Of a stretch of DNA of 8,061 nt, positions 1 to 3,872 are shown piece by piece. Position numbers and translations under genes: made by a program. Position 1 is the stretch's first letter; every line of letters starts with the position of its first letter. The stretch is from Candidatus Zixiibacteriota bacterium. GTDB lineage: Bacteria; Zixibacteria; MSB-5A5; GN15; FEB-12. Below the pieces are notes generated by a model. The model was not told the origin of the DNA. It made no database searches and saw only the letters and a list, made by a program, of their open reading frames with translations. The DNA is taken from the NCBI GenBank assembly GCA_018816665.1, contig JAHIVM010000428.1:1-8061 (forward strand), written 5' to 3'.

Positions 1-17
1 AGCGCGGAGAGAGTAAC

Positions 18-395
18 ATGTTTTGCCCCATTTGCCGCTTTGAGTATTTGCCCCATGTGACCGAGTGCCCCGATTGCGGTGAACCGCTGGTAGCGGAATT
101 GCCGGAAGAGGACGAGGATGAGCCGGAATTCCTGGACGACGGCGAACTGGCGGCGGTATTCAGTTCATCGGACCCTTCAGCATTGATGCTGGCAAAGTCT
201 TTGCTCGAGGAGGCGGACATTGATTGTTTTGTCGACGGCCAGATTATCGCCGAGACGTTTGGATTTCATCCGATGATAGGAAATATGACGCTCCAGGTGC
301 GGTCAGAGGACGGGATTGAAGCCCATAACATCCTGTCGGAGCTTATGGACGGGGACGAGGACATTGTCCCGGATGCCGACGAAACGTCGTCCTGA
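18..395 (+). CDS. Zinc-ribbon plus DUF2007-like (putative signal-transducing) protein
   Basis: A 125-residue soluble protein. Residues 3-20 form a compact zinc ribbon, CPIC followed ten residues later by CPDC, which should bind one Zn. A very acidic linker follows (about 29-45, rich in E and D). Residues about 43-110 resemble DUF2007, a small GlnB-like alpha/beta domain: an LAAVFSSSDP start, a helix ending in SLLEEADIDCFVDG, a central FGFHPMIGNMTLQV strand pair, and a final EAHNILSEL helix. The tail is acidic again. The family is called putative signal-transducing only because of its fold; no ligand or partner is established. The start is supported by GGAG at 6-9, eight bases before ATG. Only 17 bases of upstream sequence are visible, so operon membership is unknown. 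Downstream it converges on the deacylase gene with a 27-nt gap. Identification is moderately firm; function is not known. Confidence 0.8.
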   Translation: MFCPICRFEYLPHVTECPDCGEPLVAELPEEDEDEPEFLDDGELAAVFSSSDPSALMLAKSLLEEADIDCFVDGQIIAETFGFHPMIGNMTLQVRSEDGIEAHNILSELMDGDEDIVPDADETSS

Positions 396-397
396 TC

Positions 398-413
398 GAC
401 AGACTTGACTGTC
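398..413. terminator. Weak hairpin between convergent genes
   Basis: GACAG (398-402) and CTGTC (409-413) form a 5-bp stem with a 6-nt loop in the 27-nt gap between two convergent stop codons. There is no U-tract on either side, so this is only a possible bidirectional terminator. A second small stem, CGACG-AAA-CGTCG at 377-389, lies inside the end of the upstream gene. Confidence 0.25.
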
Positions 414-422
414 CCGACACCG

Positions 423-896
423 TTACCAGACCCGTCGCGATGAAAAGCGGACGATAGTCGGTTTTACCAGCATCTGGTAATCGGCAAACGACATTTTCAC
501 CAGTTCGGTGTGAGATCCGCCGTTGAAGGCAATCTCGCGATCGTCTGTCAGTGCCTCGGCCACATACACTTTCATTCCCCAGAGATTTCCGAACGGCGGC
601 ATGGCGCCGGTTTCGCAGGCAGGAAACATTTCGCTGAACTCGTGCTCACCCGCCAACTCGACAGTCCTGGCTCCCAGATGCCGTCGGAGCTGGCTGAAGT
701 CGACCCGGTACCTGGCCGGCAGAACCGCCATCGCCAGTTCACCGTCAACCTTGATCATCACCGTCTTGACCATCTCCTGTTCCGGAATGTTGGCCACATG
801 AGCCGTTTCCTGAGCCGTGAAAGACGGCGTGTGACGTTTGGTCACGTACGGCACATGGGTCTTTTCCAGATACTCTCTTAGTCTGTTCACCGGCAT
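423..896 (-). CDS. YbaK/EbsC-family aminoacyl-tRNA deacylase homologue
   Basis: A 157-residue protein, the normal length for a stand-alone YbaK / prolyl-tRNA-synthetase-associated domain. Family members hydrolyse mischarged aminoacyl-tRNAs (for example Cys- or Ala-tRNA-Pro) in the cytosol as a trans-editing step. Visible hallmarks: HTPSFTAQETAHVANI near 22-37; the conserved lysine K44 in VKTVMIK; MAVLPA at 56-61; the GAMPPFG motif at 97-103; and FNGGSHTELVKMSFADY at 124-140, which closes the pocket. The sequence also resembles the domain fused to HDOD in some proteobacterial proteins; no HDOD part is present here. The reading frame is open up to 1037, but ATG at 896 is chosen because GGAGG lies at 905-909, eight bases upstream, and the extra residues do not resemble the family. 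Which amino acid it edits cannot be told from sequence. Confidence 0.88.
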   Translation of the reverse strand: MPVNRLREYLEKTHVPYVTKRHTPSFTAQETAHVANIPEQEMVKTVMIKVDGELAMAVLPARYRVDFSQLRRHLGARTVELAGEHEFSEMFPACETGAMPPFGNLWGMKVYVAEALTDDREIAFNGGSHTELVKMSFADYQMLVKPTIVRFSSRRVW

Positions 897-1162
897 GAAA
901 ATATCCTCCATATCAGTGCTTTTGCGAGTACATATGTGAATTGTACTCGTCTCTTCCGTGCAACTGGAGATGCGAATGTCCGGGTGATGACACTGTGACT
1001 CGACAGCAGGCCAGCTGTTCTCTACTGAAAAATACACGCCGCCGACAATTCATACAACGGCTTTCTGCCGCCAGATTGTGGACGAGTCCGGTTGTGTCGT
1101 ACATCCTGCCCGGCGACAAAATTGTTATGGTGCACGGAGCGATTCCGTCATAACTTGGCAGC
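897..1162. other. Divergent intergenic region (deacylase / TauE-SafE gene)
   Basis: A 266-nt gap between divergent genes. It holds the inverted repeat at 925-949, a small stem ACAGC-AGGCCA-GCTGT around 1000-1017, and on the plus strand an extended -10-like TGTTATGGT (1123-1131) with no matching -35. It should contain both promoters, but neither can be called firmly. No gene or RNA was recognised in it. Confidence 0.4.
925..949. promoter_or_regulatory. Inverted repeat, operator candidate upstream of the deacylase gene
   Basis: CGAGTAC (925-931) and GTACTCG (943-949) are perfect 7-bp arms separated by 11 bases. On the minus strand a -10-like TACAAT (940-945) overlaps one arm, about 45 nt before the start codon at 896. 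No good -35 is seen at the right distance. The site could be an operator over the deacylase promoter. If transcription starts further upstream, it could be a hairpin in the leader. Confidence 0.4.
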
Positions 1163-2047
1163 ATGAACTTTCCCATTTCGGGAGTTGACACTCCCCTGTG
1201 GCTGCCGCCCCTGGTGGGCTTCTGCTTTTCGTTTTTTGCTTCCATGGGTGGCCTGTCCGGTGCGTTTGTTCTCCTGCCCTTTCAGGTAAGCGTGCTGGGG
1301 TATACCTCGCCGTCGGTGTCCGCCACCAACCACGTGTTCAACGTGGTGGCTATTCCATCGGGCGTGTATCGTTTCGTGCGAGAACAACGGATGGTCTGGC
1401 CGCTGACCTGGGCGGTGGTGATCGGTACCCTGCCGGGTGTGTTCATCGGCGCCTGGATACGGGTTTCGTATCTGCCGGACCCGACTCACTTCAAAGTGTT
1501 TGTCGGCTGTGTGCTGCTGTACATCGGTTTCCGCCTGCTGATGGACACCATACGCGGCGGCACCCAAAAAGCCAAAGGGCCGGCCGGAGGGTTCACGGTC
1601 ACGGAGCCACACTTCAGCCTGCGACGAGTGGGCTTTACGTTTGAAGGTCAGCGGTATGACTTCGCCACGCCCGGCATTATGGTGCTCTGTTTTGTTGTTG
1701 GTATTATCGGGGGAATATACGGCATCGGCGGCGGTGCGATTATTGTGCCGTTTTTTGTGGCCTTCTATCGCATGCCCGTATACACGGTTTCCGGGGCGGC
1801 CCTGATGGGAACTTTTGTTACCTCGCTGGCCGGCGTTGTGTTTTACCAGATCCTGGGCGGCCTCAACCCGGACATGGAGGCTCGTCCTGACTGGCTGCTG
1901 GGCGGCTTATTCGGCGCCGGAGGGTTATGCGGCATGTACCTGGGCGCCCGAAGTCAGAGATTTGTACCCGCGCGGGTAATCAAGGCCGGACTTTCGGCGG
2001 CCCTGCTTTTTGTCGCCGTCCGCTATATCAGCGGTCTGTTCTTCTAA
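1163..2047 (+). CDS. TauE/SafE-family (DUF81) membrane anion exporter
   Basis: A 294-residue polytopic inner-membrane protein with the two-fold repeat typical of TauE/SafE transporters. The family is linked to export of sulfite, sulfoacetate or other organosulfur anions, although substrates of most members are untested. The N-terminal repeat has GFCFSFFASMGGLSGAFVLLPF (19-40) and SATNHVFNVVAIPSG (53-67). The C-terminal repeat has IIGGIYGIGGGAIIVPFF (181-198) and VSGAALMGTFVTSLAG (209-224). A soluble loop at about 130-169 separates the halves and is somewhat long for the family. The ATG at 1163 is the first start after an in-frame stop at 1151-1153. No Shine-Dalgarno sequence precedes it, unlike most other genes here. 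The gene ends 10 nt before the stop of the convergent SHOCT-like gene. No sulfur-metabolism gene is nearby, so the substrate is open. Confidence 0.85.
   Translation: MNFPISGVDTPLWLPPLVGFCFSFFASMGGLSGAFVLLPFQVSVLGYTSPSVSATNHVFNVVAIPSGVYRFVREQRMVWPLTWAVVIGTLPGVFIGAWIRVSYLPDPTHFKVFVGCVLLYIGFRLLMDTIRGGTQKAKGPAGGFTVTEPHFSLRRVGFTFEGQRYDFATPGIMVLCFVVGIIGGIYGIGGGAIIVPFFVAFYRMPVYTVSGAALMGTFVTSLAGVVFYQILGGLNPDMEARPDWLLGGLFGAGGLCGMYLGARSQRFVPARVIKAGLSAALLFVAVRYISGLFF
1166..1195 (+). promoter_or_regulatory. Mutually exclusive hairpins at the start of the TauE/SafE gene
   Basis: GGGAGT (1180-1185) pairs perfectly with ACTCCC (1190-1195) across a TGAC loop. The same GGGAGTT (1180-1186) can instead pair with AACT-TT-CCC (1166-1174), directly after the start codon, with a 2-nt bulge. 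The two folds exclude each other and lie at codons 2-11 of a gene lacking a Shine-Dalgarno sequence. A role in translation control is inference only. Confidence 0.25.
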
Positions 2048-2057
2048 GTTGGCCGCC

Positions 2058-2489
2058 TCAGCCGCAGTAGATACGTACCGTTTCCTTTTCATCGTCGATG
2101 TCGATCGAGGCCTCACTCAGGGAGTGAATCAACTCATCCATGGCCGCCGAATCCAGATTGCCGACATCAATGTTCAGGCCGTGATCGCGCAGAGCCGCGT
2201 TGACCGACTCTTTCGATTTCCCCGGCATCACCGCACCGAGCTTCACGCCCGCCTTGATCAACATCAGCGGCACCCGGATATTCACCTGGCCCTTGTGCGA
2301 GTGACCGTTCTTGGGGTTGACCTGAATATACAGGCTCTTGGGACTCCCTTTGGTTTTGATCACTTCCGGCTCAATCGGTTTCGGCTGATCGGTGGATCCC
2401 TCGGTAGCATCGAGCAGGCGCTCGGCCTCATCCACCGTAATCTTGCCCTCGGCCAGCATGCTGAGGATTTGCTGTTTTTCGTTACCCAT
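2058..2489 (-). CDS. SHOCT-like domain protein, partner of the DUF2089 regulator
   Basis: A 143-residue soluble protein of a family usually found downstream of DUF2089 regulators. Residues 6-28 form a SHOCT-like helical hairpin (ILSMLAEGKITVDEAERLL). A flexible proline- and charge-rich linker runs from about 29 to 49. The conserved C-terminal part starts at SLYIQV (52-57), continues with VNIRVPLMLIKAGVKLGAVMPG (69-90), a helix with AALRDHGLNIDV, and ends with the strand ETVRIYCG. The biochemical role of the family is not established; SHOCT segments are thought to act as oligomerisation or docking modules. ATG at 2489 is preferred over an upstream in-frame start at 2516 because AGGAG lies at 2497-2501, seven bases before it. 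The gene overlaps the end of the DUF2089 gene by 8 nt, indicating translational coupling. No terminator hairpin is evident in the 10-nt gap to the convergent gene. Confidence 0.8.
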   Translation of the reverse strand: MGNEKQQILSMLAEGKITVDEAERLLDATEGSTDQPKPIEPEVIKTKGSPKSLYIQVNPKNGHSHKGQVNIRVPLMLIKAGVKLGAVMPGKSKESVNAALRDHGLNIDVGNLDSAAMDELIHSLSEASIDIDDEKETVRIYCG

Positions 2490-2859
2490 GATTTCTCTCC
2501 TTTCTGATTTGCTCAAGTGCTTCTTCTACCGTCATTTCTCCGCGATCCAGTCGTTCCAGGATCTCCGATGATTTTGGCGCCTCGCCAATATCCACAAAGT
2601 CAAGTAGTCCGGACAAACGGTTCAGCCGGGCCTTGATCGTGGGATAGCTGACCCCAAACATGGCCTCCATTTGCTTGATGGAGCCGTGGCTGCGCACAAA
2701 GGCGGCCACAAAGACCTGATCCTCGGCGGTGAGGGCCGCCAGGGGGGGCAAATCGAACTGGCCCTCGATAGCAGTGCCCTCGTCCAGCAGGCGAACCCGT
2801 TCGATCACCAGTTTGCGGGATCCGGTGAGGGCTGTCAGATTCTGCCAGGGCTGTGTCAT
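2482..2859 (-). CDS. DUF2089-family helix-turn-helix regulator lacking zinc-ribbon cysteines
   Basis: A 125-residue predicted DNA-binding protein. The core matches DUF2089: TAIEGQFDLPPLAALTAEDQ (29-48), then a helix-turn-helix at about 49-83 with FVAAFVRSHGSIKQMEAMFGV followed by SYPTIKARLNRL. Family members normally begin with a zinc ribbon (CPVCG...CPSC); here the aligned stretch (about 8-28) has no cysteine, and the whole protein has none. The C-terminus (98-120) is a SHOCT-like segment, SSEILERLDRGEMTVEEALEQI, matching the N-terminus of the downstream partner. ATG at 2859 is chosen over TTG at 2862: AAGGAG at 2868-2873 sits eight bases from the ATG. It heads a two-gene operon. Likely role: transcriptional regulator, possibly of its own operon, with targets unknown. 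Confidence 0.8.
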   Translation of the reverse strand: MTQPWQNLTALTGSRKLVIERVRLLDEGTAIEGQFDLPPLAALTAEDQVFVAAFVRSHGSIKQMEAMFGVSYPTIKARLNRLSGLLDFVDIGEAPKSSEILERLDRGEMTVEEALEQIRKERNHG

Positions 2860-2885
2860 CAATCGATCTCCTTGCGTTAATTCCT

Positions 2886-2907
2886 TTGATCAAGTGTACG
2901 CAGTATA
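2886..2907 (-). promoter_or_regulatory. Candidate promoter and palindrome upstream of the DUF2089 operon
   Basis: On the minus strand TATACT (2902-2907) is a good -10 match in the most AT-rich stretch of the window (about 2880-2960). No good -35 is found 15-19 nt upstream of it. Just downstream of the expected transcription start is the perfect 8-bp palindrome TTGATCAA (2886-2893), which could be an operator for autoregulation. This rests on position and base composition only. Confidence 0.35.
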
Positions 2908-2980
2908 GTTGAAAAAGTTAATAGAGAAATTGATTTATTTAATGTTACCATATGGAAGTCACTAAAAAGGACAGTGATCG

Positions 2981-3017
2981 TCGCGCTAAATGCTTGCAAT
3001 GTAATTGGTTAGCGCGA
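2981..3017. repeat. Perfect 9-bp inverted repeat, possible terminator of the methyltransferase gene
   Basis: TCGCGCTAA (2981-2989) and TTAGCGCGA (3009-3017) are perfect arms around a 19-nt loop, which itself contains CAAT-GTA-ATTG (2998-3008). It lies 36 nt past the methyltransferase stop on the minus strand. A second small stem, TCACT/AGTGA (2959-2963 and 2973-2977), encloses a minus-strand T5 run. Together these could terminate the methyltransferase transcript, but no U-tract directly follows the main stem. Confidence 0.4.
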
Positions 3018-3052
3018 GAGCAGGATGGCTCGCGGCAATTGGGCTGCATCGG

Positions 3053-3727
3053 TCAGCGGGGAGCCAACTCACAAAACAGGCTGGATTCGTCAACCTCGGT
3101 GATTTGCGCCTCAACCTCCAGCACCTCGGCAAACCGCCGAAACGCGGCTTCATCGACCGTGGCCGAGACAAACCCATCCGTACACACGATCGTGCCGTTG
3201 CCGGTGCGCTCTTCATCGATTGGGCCGATCAACCCCTCCTCGGCCTGCAGCCGAAACCAGGCCAGACGATCCTCCCAGAACTTATCGGAGTAGGTCGAGA
3301 AAAGCACTTTCCCTCCGGGGCGGGTAACCCGCAGGGCCTCGCGAATGAGAGCCCGCTGGTCAACCTGGAAGGCGGAGATGCCGTTTTGAATGCACACCAC
3401 GCTGTCAAATTCACGGGGTCCAAAGGCCAGGTGGACGGCGTCCATGCACAACACGTAGCAGTTCTTCAGGCGGTCTACAACCGTTTGGGCCAGGAACAGG
3501 CTGGATTCGGAGCTGTCGATACCAACCACCGAATTGACCGCCGGGGCGATGAATTCCAGAGCCCGGCCGTAGCCGCAGCCCAGTTCGAGAACCATGTCCC
3601 CCGGGTTCAGTCGGGACAACACATGATCGATTTCCGCTTTGAGGTATTGCTGCACTCTCGGCGGCGCGATTTCGTAACACCGTCGAAGACGATTAGCGGA
3701 TAGTCTGCTGGCATAATATCCGGTCAT
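3053..3727 (-). CDS. Class I SAM-dependent methyltransferase
   Basis: A 224-residue soluble protein with a complete Rossmann-type methyltransferase fold. Motif I is VLELGCGYGR (46-55), binding S-adenosylmethionine. The acidic residue after strand 2 is in GIDSS (69-73), and D96 in CMDAVHL contacts the adenine side. The motif IV region is FDSVVCIQNGISAF (107-120), and the post-strand-4 motif is LRVTRPGGKVLFS (132-144). The N-terminus (YYASRLSANRLRRCYEIAPPRVQQYL) and the C-terminal EVDESSLFCEL are distinctive and belong to a recognisable subgroup annotated only as a class I methyltransferase; the substrate is unknown. ATG at 3727 is supported by GGGAG at 3736-3740, eight bases upstream. It lies between two other minus-strand genes with gaps of 145 and about 190 nt, so it is probably its own unit. 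Fold is near certain; acceptor cannot be inferred. Confidence 0.88.
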   Translation of the reverse strand: MTGYYASRLSANRLRRCYEIAPPRVQQYLKAEIDHVLSRLNPGDMVLELGCGYGRALEFIAPAVNSVVGIDSSESSLFLAQTVVDRLKNCYVLCMDAVHLAFGPREFDSVVCIQNGISAFQVDQRALIREALRVTRPGGKVLFSTYSDKFWEDRLAWFRLQAEEGLIGPIDEERTGNGTIVCTDGFVSATVDEAAFRRFAEVLEVEAQITEVDESSLFCELAPR

Positions 3728-3872
3728 ACAGAACTCTCCCGAATACGACAGGATAGTGTGGCATCGATTGGACCGGTCAGGAACCCCGGCCGTGTCACCC
3801 CGGAATCGGGGGGTTTAGTATAATGACGCAAAAAAGTCCGGCTCTGGCAACAATGTAATGCAGCGGGCACCC
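3728..3872 (-). promoter_or_regulatory. Leader and possible promoter of the methyltransferase gene
   Basis: On the minus strand TTGCCA (3845-3850) and CATTAT (3820-3825) resemble a promoter with a long 19-nt spacer; TATACT at 3817-3822 is an alternative -10. Downstream, still in the leader, CCCCG (3798-3802) and CGGGG (3807-3811) form a stem with a 4-nt loop, and AACCCC (3782-3787) can compete for the same G-run. These are weak calls made from consensus similarity alone. Confidence 0.22.

Noticed and set aside
423..896. Calling the gene a full prolyl-tRNA synthetase fragment
   Set aside because: The length and complete motif set match a stand-alone YbaK-type domain; no synthetase motifs are present.
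897..1037. N-terminal extension of the deacylase gene to an upstream ATG
   Set aside because: The added 47 residues are rich in Cys, His and Ser with no family similarity, while ATG at 896 has GGAGG at ideal spacing.
941..1153. Small plus-strand open frame in the divergent intergenic region
   Set aside because: It starts with TTG, has no ribosome-binding site, and its composition is not protein-like; it covers likely promoter sequence.
2010..2507. Long plus-strand frame antisense to the SHOCT-like gene
   Set aside because: It is a mirror of a well-supported family member with a good ribosome-binding site; its own translation matches nothing recognisable.
2981..3017. Integron attC-like site
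   Set aside because: The arms do not fit the conserved attC core (GTTRRRY with RYYYAAC), no integrase is present, and the spacer lacks the usual bulges.
3005..3703. Plus-strand frame of 232 codons antisense to the methyltransferase
   Set aside because: All methyltransferase motifs are on the minus strand; the antisense frame is a product of high GC codon usage.
3819..3824. Perfect TATAAT on the plus strand
   Set aside because: No -35 and no plus-strand gene lies downstream for over 2 kb; chance occurrence in an AT-rich spot.
3831..3872. Rho-independent terminator for the secreted-protein gene
   Set aside because: A T6 run exists on the minus strand (3831-3836), but I could not find a stable hairpin just before it.
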